DNA of 36,141 nucleotides from Burkholderiaceae bacterium (GCA_013360485.1 JABWBN010000017.1:1-36141); one strand, 5' to 3'; positions 28,705 to 36,141 are shown, numbered from the stretch's first letter. Notes: generated by a model from the sequence alone, not told the origin. Numbers and translations: made by a program.

Positions 28705-28773
28705 ATGCGCGCCCGAGGCACGACCCTGACCAGCCATTGCATCGCCTACGGGCAGCCCGCCGACCCCACATGA
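28705..28773 (+). CDS. Possible 22-codon upstream ORF overlapping the ZIP gene start
   Basis: An ATG at 28705 opens a 22-residue frame that ends in TGA at 28771-28773, overlapping the ATG of the ZIP gene by four bases (ATGA). The ZIP gene has no visible Shine-Dalgarno sequence, so translational coupling from this short frame is conceivable. The short frame itself also lacks a good ribosome-binding site, and nothing shows that the peptide is conserved. This is a tentative entry. Confidence 0.25.
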   Translation: MRARGTTLTSHCIAYGQPADPT

Positions 28774-29546
28774 CCCTCTTCTACATCGTGCTGGCCACCA
28801 CGCTGGGAGGCGTGTTGTCGGTCGTGATCGCAGCGTCGCTCACCCAGCAGCTGTTGGGGCGGCTGGTGCGGCATCTCGTGAGCCTGTCGGCCGGCGTGTT
28901 GCTGGGAACTGCGTTGCTGCACGTGCTGCCTGAAGCCTTCGAGAGCGCTGTTGCGCCCTCCGCACTGTTTGCGACGCTGCTGGGCGGGCTGCTGTTTTTC
29001 TTCCTGCTCGAGAAGGCCGAGCTCTACCGGCATGGCCATCACCACGAGGGCGATGGTCACGAGCACCACCATCACTTCGACACCGAACAAGCCGGTCGCG
29101 GTGGCTGGAGCGTGCTGCTGGGCGACAGCATCCACAACTTCTGCGATGGAATAATCATCGCGGCGGCGTTCCTGGCCGACACGAGGCTGGGGCTGGTGAC
29201 CTCGCTTGCGATCATTGCGCATGAAATTCCGCAAGAAGTAGGCGACACCATCGTGCTGCTCAACGCCGGGTTCAGCCGCGCCAAGGCACTGGCGTTCAAC
29301 GCGCTGTCAGGACTGGCGGCGGTGCTGGGCGGAGTCCTGGGATACTTCGTGGTCGGCCCATGGGAAACCCTGTTCCCGTACCTGCTGGTGGCTGCCGCCA
29401 GCAGCTTCATCTATGTCGCCGTGGCCGACTTGATGCCGCAACTGCAGCGCAGGCTGCCCTGGCGGTCGACGATCGCTCAGGTGGCATGGATCGCATTTGG
29501 CCTGGCGGTGGTTACCTCTGCTCGCACTTTGCTGCACGGGCACTGA
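28770..29546 (+). CDS. ZIP family divalent metal transporter
   Basis: 258 residues with about eight membrane helices. A histidine-rich cytoplasmic loop lies at 88-102 (HGHHHEGDGHEHHHH). The metal-binding helices carry HNFCDG (122-127) and HEIPQE (151-156), the hallmarks of ZIP carriers, which bring zinc, iron or other divalent metals into the cytoplasm. The metal cannot be fixed from the sequence. The ATG at 28770 gives a first helix at once (LFYIVLATTLGGVLSVVIA); upstream extension is not supported. It lies 117 bp after the dienelactone hydrolase gene. Confidence 0.93.
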   Translation: MTLFYIVLATTLGGVLSVVIAASLTQQLLGRLVRHLVSLSAGVLLGTALLHVLPEAFESAVAPSALFATLLGGLLFFFLLEKAELYRHGHHHEGDGHEHHHHFDTEQAGRGGWSVLLGDSIHNFCDGIIIAAAFLADTRLGLVTSLAIIAHEIPQEVGDTIVLLNAGFSRAKALAFNALSGLAAVLGGVLGYFVVGPWETLFPYLLVAAASSFIYVAVADLMPQLQRRLPWRSTIAQVAWIAFGLAVVTSARTLLHGH

Positions 29547-29618
29547 GCATTGGCGCTCAAGTCGTCCTGAGGCGTGCCGATAGTTCGAGGCAGCGCACTG
29601 CGCGCCGTCCGAACTCCG

Positions 29619-30788
29619 ATGCAACTGCTGCCGTTGGCCGATCTCAGTCACGCGCTGGCGCCAGGCCAGCCGTTGCCATTCAACGTGCGCGACGGCCAGG
29701 GGCACCTGCTGCTGGCCGCGGGCTACCTCGTCGACAGCGAAGCCACGCTGTCTGCACTGCTCGAGCGCGGGATCTTCGTCGATGCCCAGGAGGCTGCGGC
29801 GACTGGCATACGCCCCGCACAGGCGCCGGCCGCGGCGCCGGCGCTGCCGCCCAAGGCGCCTGTCGACCCGACGCAGGGTACGCCGTTCGAGCGGTGGGAT
29901 GCCCTGTGTGATCGTCTGGCGCGGCTGTTGGCCAGTCCCGGGGAGCAGTACTTCATGCAGCGTGTGCGTGAGGCCTGCCAGCATGTGCTGGCGCTCGACA
30001 ACGTCAACGCCGATCTGCAGTTGTACCTGATCCTGCGCCAGGACCACGGGGACTTCGAACGCTATGGCGTGTATCACAGCCTGCATGTGGCGTGCGTGTG
30101 CAGCCTGATGGCGCAGCGGCTGGGCTGGGATGCGCTCGACCGGCAGCGCATCATCGGTGCAGCGCTGACCATGAACCTCGGCATCATCGACCTGCAGGGC
30201 CAGCTCGCGCGCCAGGCCACGCCGCTCACGCGTCGCCAACGCGAGCTGATCGATGGCCATCCGCAGCGGGCTGCCCGATTGCTGCGCGATGCCGGCCTGG
30301 ATGACGCCGAGTGGCTTGAGGCGGTGCAGGACCACCACGAGCGCAGTGGCGGCGGCGGCTATCCGCTCAACCGCATGCACCCGGGTCTGCGCTCGCAGCT
30401 GCTGCGCCTGGCCGACCAGTTCACCGCCAAGCACAGCGCCCGCGCGACCCGGCCGGCCCTTCCCGCCCAACTGGCGGCGAGGCAGTTCTTCGTCGAGAAC
30501 CCGGGCGAGCGCATGGCCGCGCTGATGATCAAGGAATTCGGGATCTACCCGCCGGGTTGCCTGGTGCGGTTGGCATCGGGGGAGATTGCGATCGTCGTGC
30601 GTCGGGGGGTGACGGCCAACACGCCTCAGGTGGTGGCGTTGACCGACCGCAGCGGTCGCGTGCTGCCCGCGCCGGTGACGCTGGACACCGGGCGCGCGGC
30701 ACACGCCGTGGTCGGTTCCTTGCCCGAGCCGCGCACGCGTCTGCGCATACCGGCCCAGTGGTTGTATCCGGAGGCCCAGGCAGCGTGA
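29619..30788 (+). CDS. HD-GYP-like protein with degenerate catalytic motifs
   Basis: 389 residues. An N-terminal domain (about 1-60, LPFNVRDGQGHLLLAAGYLVDS) and an alanine/proline linker lead to an HD-GYP-like helical domain (about 125-300). Histidines in YHSLHVA, DGHPQRAARLL and HHER (H239, H240) are present. But the HD pair that gives the family its name reads MN (M185-N186) in ALTMNLGIID, and the D-G-x-G-Y-P motif reads G-G-G-G-Y-P (244-249). Active HD-GYP enzymes hydrolyse cyclic di-GMP with metals held by these residues, so catalysis is doubtful; binding remains possible. A C-terminal domain of about 90 residues follows. A GTG at 29574 would add 15 residues but its ribosome-binding site is too close; the ATG at 29619 is only moderately supported. 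Confidence 0.85.
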   Translation: MQLLPLADLSHALAPGQPLPFNVRDGQGHLLLAAGYLVDSEATLSALLERGIFVDAQEAAATGIRPAQAPAAAPALPPKAPVDPTQGTPFERWDALCDRLARLLASPGEQYFMQRVREACQHVLALDNVNADLQLYLILRQDHGDFERYGVYHSLHVACVCSLMAQRLGWDALDRQRIIGAALTMNLGIIDLQGQLARQATPLTRRQRELIDGHPQRAARLLRDAGLDDAEWLEAVQDHHERSGGGGYPLNRMHPGLRSQLLRLADQFTAKHSARATRPALPAQLAARQFFVENPGERMAALMIKEFGIYPPGCLVRLASGEIAIVVRRGVTANTPQVVALTDRSGRVLPAPVTLDTGRAAHAVVGSLPEPRTRLRIPAQWLYPEAQAA

Positions 30789-30804
30789 TCCGCCGGGCCC
30801 CGGG

Positions 30805-31239
30805 CTACTTGACCACCAGCACCGGCAGTGGTGAATGCGTCAGCACTCGACTGGTCTCGCTGCCCAGCAGCAGTGCCGACATACCCCGGCGGCCATGTGA
30901 GGCCATCACGATGAGATCGCACCCTTGCTGCTTGGCATGGTCGAGGATGGCTTCCCACGGATGCAGGGCCTCGACCGTGTAGCCATCGCAGTTCAAACCG
31001 GAGTCTTTGGCGGAGTCGACCACTGCCTTGACGCGAGCGGCCGCGATGCGCTCCTGCGCGTCGTAGAACTCCTGCGGCGGCACGGGTTGCATCTCGGAAA
31101 TCGCACTGTAGGGAAACGGCTCCTTCACGCTCAACGTGGTCAGCGTGGCGCCTGTGGACTTGGCCAGTGCGACGGCCGTCTGGATGGCCTTGGCGGTGAT
31201 CTCCGAGCCGTCGGTGGGAACGAGGATGCGCTTGTACAT
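30805..31239 (-). CDS. Universal stress protein (UspA family)
   Basis: 144 residues, a single Usp domain. It begins MYKRILVPTDGS and ends ASHGRRGMSALLLGSETSRVL-x-PVLVVK, covering the ATP-binding loop; the first glycine of G-x2-G-x9-G-S is alanine, a frequent variant. Usp proteins bind ATP or AMP and help cells in growth arrest and stress, through varied partners. The ATG at 31239 is chosen because AGGAG lies 7 nt upstream; the 18-residue extension further upstream is not supported. The tail faces the HD-GYP-like gene, 16 bp away. Confidence 0.93.
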   Translation of the reverse strand: MYKRILVPTDGSEITAKAIQTAVALAKSTGATLTTLSVKEPFPYSAISEMQPVPPQEFYDAQERIAAARVKAVVDSAKDSGLNCDGYTVEALHPWEAILDHAKQQGCDLIVMASHGRRGMSALLLGSETSRVLTHSPLPVLVVK

Positions 31240-31319
31240 GACCAACTCCTGCTGTGGGTGGAACGAGATGCGCCCGTCATTGGGCAATTTCAATGGGAAG
31301 TGTGCGTCGACAGGCCCGT

Positions 31320-32207
31320 CTACGCTTGAGATGAGTCAACCGGAGCGGCGGCGGACGCCTTGCGGCGCAACATCGTCGCCGCGAAGCCGGCCGCCACGAT
31401 CAAGGCCATCCCGGTCATCGCCATCGACGTGACCGGATCATCGAACAACCACACGCCATAGCCGAACGAGAACACGATGCCCATGTACTGCAGGCTCGCG
31501 TTCACCAGGGGTCGCCCGATCGCGTAGGCGCGTGTCAGAAGCAGCTGGGCCAGTGTGGCGAGTACCCCCGTGGCAACGAGCCATAGCACACCGGCCGGCG
31601 TGTGGGAGTGCCAGCCAGAGAAGGCGGCCACTGCCGCGCCACCGGCGACGGTGAACAGCGAGAAGTGAAACACCACCCTCAATTCGGGTTCCCCGGCGCG
31701 ACCCAATGCGGTGACCTGCAGGTACGCGAGCGCGGCCAGCATGCCCGATAACAATCCGGCCAGCCCATGCCACAGCTGGTTGTGCTCGATCGTCGGCCGC
31801 AACACCAGTGCCACGCCCGCGAATCCCAGGAGCACCGTGAACACGAGCCTGGGATCCACACGTGCTGAACCGAGCAGTACGGCACCGCCGAGCAGGAACA
31901 TCGTCATCCAGATCGACGACATGTAGTTCAGCGTCACCGCGGTGGCCAGCGGCAGGTTGCCGATGGCGTAGAACCACAGCATCAGCGCGCAAACACCGCT
32001 GACACCGCGAGCGACATGCATGCCGGGCACCGGCGTGCGCAGCGACGTGCGGCTGCAGCGCGCGATCACACCGATCATCGCCGCACCCACCAGGCCCCGA
32101 TAGAACACGATCTCGCCCGTGCCATAGATGGCCGAAGCCAGCTTGACAGTGACGCTCATGGTCGAGAAGAGCAAGGTGGACAGGAGCATCAACAGGGCGG
32201 CGGGCAT
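31320..32207 (-). CDS. EamA/DMT-family transporter
   Basis: 295 residues forming ten predicted membrane helices in two EamA repeats. The first repeat starts at LLMLLSTLLFSTMSVTVKLAS with the charged FYRGLVGAAM segment. The second starts at GLLSGMLAALAYLQVTALGR and ends with VWLFDDPVTSMAMTGMALIVAAG. Such proteins export metabolites or act as permeases; the substrate is not readable. The ATG at 32207 is chosen because anything upstream runs antisense through tRNA-Asp. A GACAAT begins 13 nt before this ATG, a leaderless-type spacing. uspA follows after 80 bp on the same strand. Confidence 0.9.
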   Translation of the reverse strand: MPAALLMLLSTLLFSTMSVTVKLASAIYGTGEIVFYRGLVGAAMIGVIARCSRTSLRTPVPGMHVARGVSGVCALMLWFYAIGNLPLATAVTLNYMSSIWMTMFLLGGAVLLGSARVDPRLVFTVLLGFAGVALVLRPTIEHNQLWHGLAGLLSGMLAALAYLQVTALGRAGEPELRVVFHFSLFTVAGGAAVAAFSGWHSHTPAGVLWLVATGVLATLAQLLLTRAYAIGRPLVNASLQYMGIVFSFGYGVWLFDDPVTSMAMTGMALIVAAGFAATMLRRKASAAAPVDSSQA

Positions 32208-32214
32208 GGCCTCG

Positions 32215-32220
32215 ATTGTC
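32215..32220 (-). promoter_or_regulatory. -10-like GACAAT for the EamA transporter
   Basis: On the minus strand GACAAT (32220 to 32215) starts 13 nt before the ATG. It lacks the first T of the consensus, so support is weak on its own and rests on the shared spacing with other genes here. Confidence 0.25.
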
Positions 32221-32261
32221 CTGCTTCGCCTCTCGCGGCACTCACACGCACTCCCCACCCA

Positions 32262-32282
32262 GTTCCATACTCGGTTCCATAC
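32262..32282. repeat. Direct repeat GTTCCATAC x2
   Basis: GTTCCATAC occurs at 32262-32270 and 32274-32282, a period of 12 bp, in the spacer between the EamA gene and tRNA-Asp. It could be a tandem operator or chance. Confidence 0.35.
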
Positions 32283-32323
32283 CCACCTCGGGCGCGCGGC
32301 GGTCGCGCCCGAGGCCTGCGAAC

Positions 32324-32353
32324 TTGCGATAGGGCTCGAAAACATGCTATAGT
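32324..32353 (+). promoter_or_regulatory. Promoter of tRNA-Asp
   Basis: TTGCGA (32324-32329) and TATAGT (32348-32353) are separated by 18 bp, a good sigma-70 pair in a GC-rich context. The start would be near 32360, about 19 nt before the mature tRNA. Confidence 0.75.
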
Positions 32354-32378
32354 GCAAGACTTGCTTCAAGACCAACGC

Positions 32379-32455
32379 GGAGTGGTAGTTCAGTTGGTTA
32401 GAATACCGGCCTGTCACGCCGGGGGTCGCGGGTTCGAGTCCCGTCCACTCCGCCA
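32379..32455 (+). tRNA. tRNA-Asp (anticodon GTC)
   Basis: 77-nt cloverleaf with acceptor GGAGTGG pairing with CCACTCC, discriminator G and encoded CCA (32453-32455). Anticodon GTC is at 32413-32415 in loop CTGTCAC, and the T-loop reads TTCGAGT. It is a single-gene transcription unit with its own promoter and terminator. Confidence 0.98.
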
Positions 32456-32484
32456 AACCAACGATTGAAGCGCGATCAATCGAG

Positions 32485-32516
32485 CAGCCACCCCCTTGCG
32501 GTGGCTGTTTTAATTT
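32485..32516 (+). terminator. Rho-independent terminator after tRNA-Asp
   Basis: CAGCCACC (32485-32492) pairs with GGTGGCTG (32500-32507) around a 7-nt loop and is followed by TTTTAATTT. It is a textbook intrinsic terminator 29 nt after the tRNA. The rest of the stretch up to 32745 shows no convincing gene. Confidence 0.9.
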
Positions 32517-32745
32517 GGGGCCCTTGCAGTGCTCGATGCCAACCTGGCTTGGTCTCGAGCGCAATGCAGGACAGGGCCGACGGCAGGCGCGTGAATCCGG
32601 TGCGATCGGTGCGCGCTGTCGGACGAATTCCTACAGCCTGCGCCGATGACGGCCGACCTCTTGTACGGAGCCTCGCTGCACGCGACGGGCGGATGGGTCG
32701 CCTATGCTTTGCGCATCCGATGTTCGGCTGTTGTGCGAGGTGGTC

Positions 32746-32964
32746 ATGTCGTTCGATTCGTGCACCGATGCCTGCGAGCGCTTCGAACTGCGTTTCGAAT
32801 CGCTGTTCGTCGAAGGGCGCGCGCTGTCGTTTCCTTGCGATGCCCAGGGGCATGTAGACCTGGATGCGCTCAGCGAGCGTGCGCGATGCAATTACTTGTA
32901 TGCACGCGCCGTGGTCGGGCGTGAGTTCCGTACCCCTGCGGTTCGGCACAGCGAACTGCATTGA
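32746..32964 (+). CDS. Small hypothetical protein, 72 residues
   Basis: The ATG at 32746 has GCGAGG upstream with good spacing. The protein is acidic at the start (SFDSCTDACERFELRFESLF) and has the central text SFPCDAQGHVDLDALSERARCNYLYARAVVGREF. I recall short Burkholderiales proteins with a similar F-P-C-D-x-x-G-x-V-D-x-D-x-L-S-x-R-A-R-x-N-Y-x-Y-A-R pattern, all without known function; this is memory, not a search. No membrane segment or signal peptide is visible. Three cysteines (C6, C10, C27) and one near residue 44 are present. It stands alone between tRNA-Asp and ribD and may be monocistronic. Confidence 0.7.
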   Translation: MSFDSCTDACERFELRFESLFVEGRALSFPCDAQGHVDLDALSERARCNYLYARAVVGREFRTPAVRHSELH

Positions 32965-33012
32965 CGGCTCTCAGAACGTGGCGCCGACTGGGTGATTCGG
33001 TCGACGCCAGCG

Positions 33013-34146
33013 TCAACGGATGAACGAGTCGCTGCCCTCGCGGCGCAAGCGCATCCTCAGGTCGCTGCCCACCGGCTGGACATCGACCATCTGAAGGCCG
33101 ATGGCCTGGTCGAGCGCATGCAGCTCAGGCAGGTGGGCCAGCGGCCGCCCGGGGCCTAGCAACCGCGGGGCCATGTACAGCACCAATTCGTCGACCGCTC
33201 CGTTTGCCAGCCATGCGCCACTGAGGGTCGGTCCTGCCTCGACGTGCAATTCGTTCACCCCCAGACCGGCGAGCATCGTGAGCACGACTTGTGGTGCAGC
33301 CGTGTCCCCAACGCTGATGTCGGTTGGATGCCAGGTTCGTGCCCCGGCGGCGTGCAGCGCACTCTGCCGGCTGGCGTCAGGCCCGGCGCCGATCACCAGC
33401 ACGTCGCCCGGCGGCTGCAGGATTCGAGCATCGGCCGGGGTTCGCCAGCGTGAGTCGAGGACGACGCGAAGCGGCTGCATCGTGGTTGGGATGTCGCGGA
33501 CGTCCAGCCTGGGGTTATCAGCCAGCACGGTTCCGATGCCGGTGAGCACGGCACCGGCGCGCTGACGCCAACGCTGGCCATCCAGTCGCGCCGGCGGCCC
33601 GGTGATCCATTGGCTGGCTCCATTGGGCAGTGCGGTGCGGCCGTCGAGCGAAGCGGCCAGCTTCATCCGCACCCACGGGCGCGAGCGAGTCACGCGTGAG
33701 AAGAACCCGATGTTGAGTTCGCGCGCCGCCAGCGCCACTTCGCCTTCGGCGACGACGACGTCGATGCCGGCAGCCCGCAGCCGTGCCAGACCCTGGCCGG
33801 CCACCTGTGGAAAGGGGTCCACGGTTGCGACGACCACCCGTGCCAGACCGGCTTCGATCAATGCATCGCAGCAGGGTGGCGTACGCCCATGGTGCGCGCA
33901 CGGCTCCAGGCTGACCCAGGCAGTGCCACCGTGCAGGTCGGCGCCGCGGGTGCGGGCGTCGCGCAGTGCCATCACCTCGGCGTGTGGGCCGCCAGCGTGT
34001 TGCGTGTAACCCTCACCGGCAAACGTGCCTTTCGCATCGTGCAGGACGCAGCCCACGCGCGGGTTCGGATCGGACAGGCCGATCGACTGCTGTGCGAGCA
34101 CCAGACATCGCATCAGCTTGGCGTGATCGGCGGGTTGGACAGGCAT
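33013..34146 (-). CDS. ribD: Bifunctional riboflavin biosynthesis deaminase/reductase
   Basis: 377 residues. The N-terminal deaminase domain has the zinc site HAEV (H55, E57) and PCAHHGRTPPC (C83, C92), preceded by NPRVGCVL. The C-terminal reductase domain starts near KLAASLDGRTALPNG and contains WITG, GIGTVLADNP and HVEAGPTLSGAWL. The enzyme deaminates and then reduces the pyrimidine intermediate in riboflavin synthesis. The start at 34146 (MPVQPADHAKLM) fits family N-termini; a 21-residue extension to 34209 is possible but not typical. No FMN riboswitch is visible upstream. Its other pathway genes are not in the window. Confidence 0.95.
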   Translation of the reverse strand: MPVQPADHAKLMRCLVLAQQSIGLSDPNPRVGCVLHDAKGTFAGEGYTQHAGGPHAEVMALRDARTRGADLHGGTAWVSLEPCAHHGRTPPCCDALIEAGLARVVVATVDPFPQVAGQGLARLRAAGIDVVVAEGEVALAARELNIGFFSRVTRSRPWVRMKLAASLDGRTALPNGASQWITGPPARLDGQRWRQRAGAVLTGIGTVLADNPRLDVRDIPTTMQPLRVVLDSRWRTPADARILQPPGDVLVIGAGPDASRQSALHAAGARTWHPTDISVGDTAAPQVVLTMLAGLGVNELHVEAGPTLSGAWLANGAVDELVLYMAPRLLGPGRPLAHLPELHALDQAIGLQMVDVQPVGSDLRMRLRREGSDSFIR

Positions 34147-34239
34147 GGCGGGCTTGGAGCGGCTCGCGGTAGTGGCCGCAGGCAACCAGTGTGACATGCG
34201 GCTCGCCACCTGGGCCGTCAGTCGACCCGGGCTGCCGGC

Positions 34240-35727
34240 TCAGGGCTGATGTGCGACCGTGTTCGAGTTGACGAAGTCGCCAACCGCAGGATCGGCTGCA
34301 TGATCGGTGGGGCATGCCTGCGTGCCGGCGATGACCAGGAAGTTCTGGTGGCTCAGGTTGCCGGTGACCCCGGAACAACCCGCGCGACCATCAGAGCACG
34401 TACCCGCATGTCGACCGTAGTCGGCGGGGTGTGCATCATCGGGCAGGTCGGTCGCATCGCTGGGTGCGTATCGGCACACGCGGTAGGCGTCGGCACCGGC
34501 AGCGATCGGCCAGCTGGCGATGCCGGCGTCGGCATAGGGAAGCGGCTCGATGGTGGTGCGGCCGCTCCAACGGCCATCGGCGTTCACAGGGATCAGGCAT
34601 GCATAGTCGACCTGCCAGGCGCCAGCTCCGGCGCGCGCCGAGGCGGGGCTGTCGGCAAGACAGGTGGCCGGTGCAGGGTGGCCGCTGCTGTCCAAGTCCA
34701 GGCGTACGTGCAATGCCAATGCCGGCCAGCGCGGTGCTTCCGAGTCTGTGGCTGTGAGTGGAGGGGCTGCGCCTGCTGCATCGAAGGGTGCCACCGGGTG
34801 GTCGAGCCGTGTACAGGCGGACAGATCAGCGGCGCTCAGTGCTCCAGCTGGTGTGCCCGGCGGAACGGAGCACAGGCTGATGATGCGAGCGGGCGGTCCG
34901 TCATCGAGTATCCAGGCGAGGCCACCCGGATGCACGGGCTTGAGCACCCAGCGGCCGTCTGCCAAGCGGTGCGTCGCGCCCCGCAGATTGAAGCGCACGG
35001 TGCCGGCCAGCAACTGGCCTCGCACCGAGGTGCACGTGCCTGCGAGGTCGGCTGCTGCCAGGCGACCGCTCGGTCGGTCCGCTGGGACTGTGCAACTGGA
35101 CGTGATCTCGCCCGATTGGTTGTCGAACACCCATGCGATGGTGCCCGATTCCACGGGCTTGAACACGCTGCGCCCATCACCCAGGTCGGCCGCACGCTGC
35201 GGGATGGATTTGTGGCGACCGCCGACCGCAGCATATGTGCCTGGTGGCGCCTGCAGCGCCAGTGCGCCGGACAGGGCCGGAGCTGCCCGTGTGATCAGGT
35301 CGCGCAGCGTGACGCGCTGCGCCTGGTTCTGACGATCGGACCACTCGACCTGCAGCGATACCACTCGATGCCGACCGTCGGCGGCAGGTGTCACCTGTCT
35401 CTGCAGCCGAAAGGACGTGTTCGCATGCGCGATCTCGACATCACCAGTGACGGTGGATGTGATCGTGTCGAAGTCGGTTGCCGACCCAGGGCTGCCGACG
35501 AGGTCGAAGCTGCGCAGTGCCTCCAGGTCGGACTCGGCCAGCCGTACCGCCTCGCCGCGCTGGCGCGCCACGTCGGCTGCGTAGTCGAACTGCAGGTGCG
35601 CGCGCACCAGCGCAAGCAGGCCTGCCGCGGTCACGGCAAAGGCCAGCAGGGCTTCGATCAGTGTGGCACCGCGCGGTGTCGGGGCCGACACCTTCGGGTT
35701 CAGTTCTCGGAGGCGGTAGCCGGTCAT
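34240..35727 (-). CDS. PilV-like type IV prepilin with a tandem cysteine-containing repeat
   Basis: 495 residues. The N-terminus carries the prepilin signal: TPRG at 17-20, then A-T-L-I-E with the conserved glutamate five residues after the cleavage glycine, then a hydrophobic helix (LLAFAVTAAGLLALV). This marks a class III-signal minor pilin of the PilV type, processed by PilD. Minor pilins are normally about 150-200 residues, so this one has a long extra C-terminal region. Within it, residues 182-232 and 255-306 are a clear tandem repeat (K-P-V-x(3)-G-x-x-A-W-[VI]-[FL]-D, then S-x-C-x-V-P, then A-A-D-L-x-x-x-C-T), each with two cysteines. The start overlaps the stop of the upstream gene by four bases (ATGA), indicating coupled translation. 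Confidence 0.82.
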   Translation of the reverse strand: MTGYRLRELNPKVSAPTPRGATLIEALLAFAVTAAGLLALVRAHLQFDYAADVARQRGEAVRLAESDLEALRSFDLVGSPGSATDFDTITSTVTGDVEIAHANTSFRLQRQVTPAADGRHRVVSLQVEWSDRQNQAQRVTLRDLITRAAPALSGALALQAPPGTYAAVGGRHKSIPQRAADLGDGRSVFKPVESGTIAWVFDNQSGEITSSCTVPADRPSGRLAAADLAGTCTSVRGQLLAGTVRFNLRGATHRLADGRWVLKPVHPGGLAWILDDGPPARIISLCSVPPGTPAGALSAADLSACTRLDHPVAPFDAAGAAPPLTATDSEAPRWPALALHVRLDLDSSGHPAPATCLADSPASARAGAGAWQVDYACLIPVNADGRWSGRTTIEPLPYADAGIASWPIAAGADAYRVCRYAPSDATDLPDDAHPADYGRHAGTCSDGRAGCSGVTGNLSHQNFLVIAGTQACPTDHAADPAVGDFVNSNTVAHQP

Positions 35728-36141
35728 GACGAACGCCAGCTTCCAGGCACACGAACGAACGAGCCTACTGCCGTGCGTATGCGTGTGAGCACACGGGCAT
35801 CGCGCATGACCACTGCGTCGGCGGCGACATCCATCTGCGCCGCTACCAACGCGCCCTGCCAACGTGCACCGGCAGCGTGCCATCGCACCGTACCCGTGGC
35901 CAGCGCTGCGCCCTGTACGGTCAGTGGCGCTGTGACGTCCAGATTGCCCCGCACCACCACCATCACGGGGCGCTCGGGCGTGCCCAGTGCCACGGCGTCG
36001 TCGAGCACCAGGTCGCCGTCGACCCAAAGCACGCCGCCGGGCGTGCGTTGCCAAGCGCGCCGCACGTCGCTGGCGCTACAAGGACGGCACCCGAGACGCC
36101 GTGCCGCCGGCTGGGCGCTGTACATCGCCCAGGGCAGGCCC
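35724..36141 (-). CDS. C-terminal part of a probable pilus-assembly (PilX-like) protein, 5' end outside window
   Basis: The frame is open from the right edge to TGA at 35726-35724; about 138 residues are visible. The text (GGVLWVDGDLVLDDAVALGTPERPVMVVVRGNLDVTAPL..., a beta-rich segment) resembles C-terminal regions of PilX-type minor pilin proteins that describe a right-handed beta structure. No prepilin signal can be checked because the N-terminus lies outside. The next gene starts inside its stop codon. Gene order and the prepilin next door suggest a minor-pilin operon (FimT/PilV/PilW/PilX/PilY1 style). The internal ATG at 36125 is not a credible start. The family call is inferred mainly from context. 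Confidence 0.6.
   Translation of the reverse strand, partial: GLPWAMYSAQPAARRLGCRPCSASDVRRAWQRTPGGVLWVDGDLVLDDAVALGTPERPVMVVVRGNLDVTAPLTVQGAALATGTVRWHAAGARWQGALVAAQMDVAADAVVMRDARVLTRIRTAVGSFVRVPGSWRSS

Noticed and set aside
32208-32564. Extension of the EamA gene through the tRNA-Asp region
   Set aside because: The added residues (WTGLEPATPGVTGRYSNQ) are the well-known false translation of an antisense tRNA gene.
35751-36054. Extension of the PilV-like protein upstream of 35727
   Set aside because: The extended frame overlaps the better-supported pilus-assembly gene and would bury the prepilin signal 110 residues inside the protein.

Overview
The window is GC-rich (high GC at third codon positions) and dense with genes. 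Its gene content suggests a betaproteobacterium of the order Burkholderiales, probably near Comamonadaceae/Sphaerotilaceae: a BPSS1780-type membrane protein, an UvrD with a C-terminal Tudor-like domain, a type II ThrB kinase, a ppk-sixA/ppx polyphosphate cluster and a RibD fusion. This placement is inferred from family recall, not from a search. The region looks chromosomal. I see no insertion sequence, prophage, CRISPR array or integration site.

Layout. 1-4317: 3' part of an SDR epimerase, then a minus-strand tRNA-Leu(CAA)-rhomboid unit, then plus-strand cysM, a zinc-ribbon NUDIX hydrolase, tusA and a degenerate 2-hydroxyacid dehydrogenase. 4271-10923: valS (tail-to-tail overlap with the dehydrogenase), a PDZ/S41 lipoprotein protease, guaC and an orphan DUF1513-type protein behind a Fur-like dyad. 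11074-15295: a patatin phospholipase and a secreted C-x-x-C-W protein on the minus strand, divergent from uvrD; the two start codons share one ATGCAT palindrome. 15504-18054: a chemoreceptor next to a periplasmic solute-binding protein, then a small lipoprotein. 18165-20567: thrB, a BPSS1780-family membrane protein and a PadR regulator on the minus strand, divergent from polA. 20647-27655: polA, ppk1 and sixA, convergent with ppx. 27777-32207: a Tat-type dienelactone hydrolase, a ZIP metal transporter, a degenerate HD-GYP protein, a universal stress protein and an EamA transporter. 32379-36141: tRNA-Asp with a clear promoter and terminator, a 72-aa conserved-looking protein, ribD, and the end of a type IV pilus minor-pilin cluster.

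How the genes work together. cysM and tusA both handle sulfur. ppk makes polyphosphate and ppx degrades it, with sixA between them. The chemoreceptor and binding protein look like a two-part sensing module without transporter subunits. The two pilus genes overlap by four bases and face the right edge, so the cluster continues outside the window.

The most unusual signals are: (1) a recurring -10-like hexamer exactly 12-13 nt before the start codon of several genes without a Shine-Dalgarno sequence, suggesting leaderless mRNAs, including a divergent pair with overlapping start codons; (2) two conserved enzyme folds with lost catalytic residues (dehydrogenase and HD-GYP); (3) a prepilin-like protein with a tandem 73-residue-period cysteine repeat; and (4) the chemoreceptor/binding-protein pair. 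I do not see a complete new defence or biosynthetic system.
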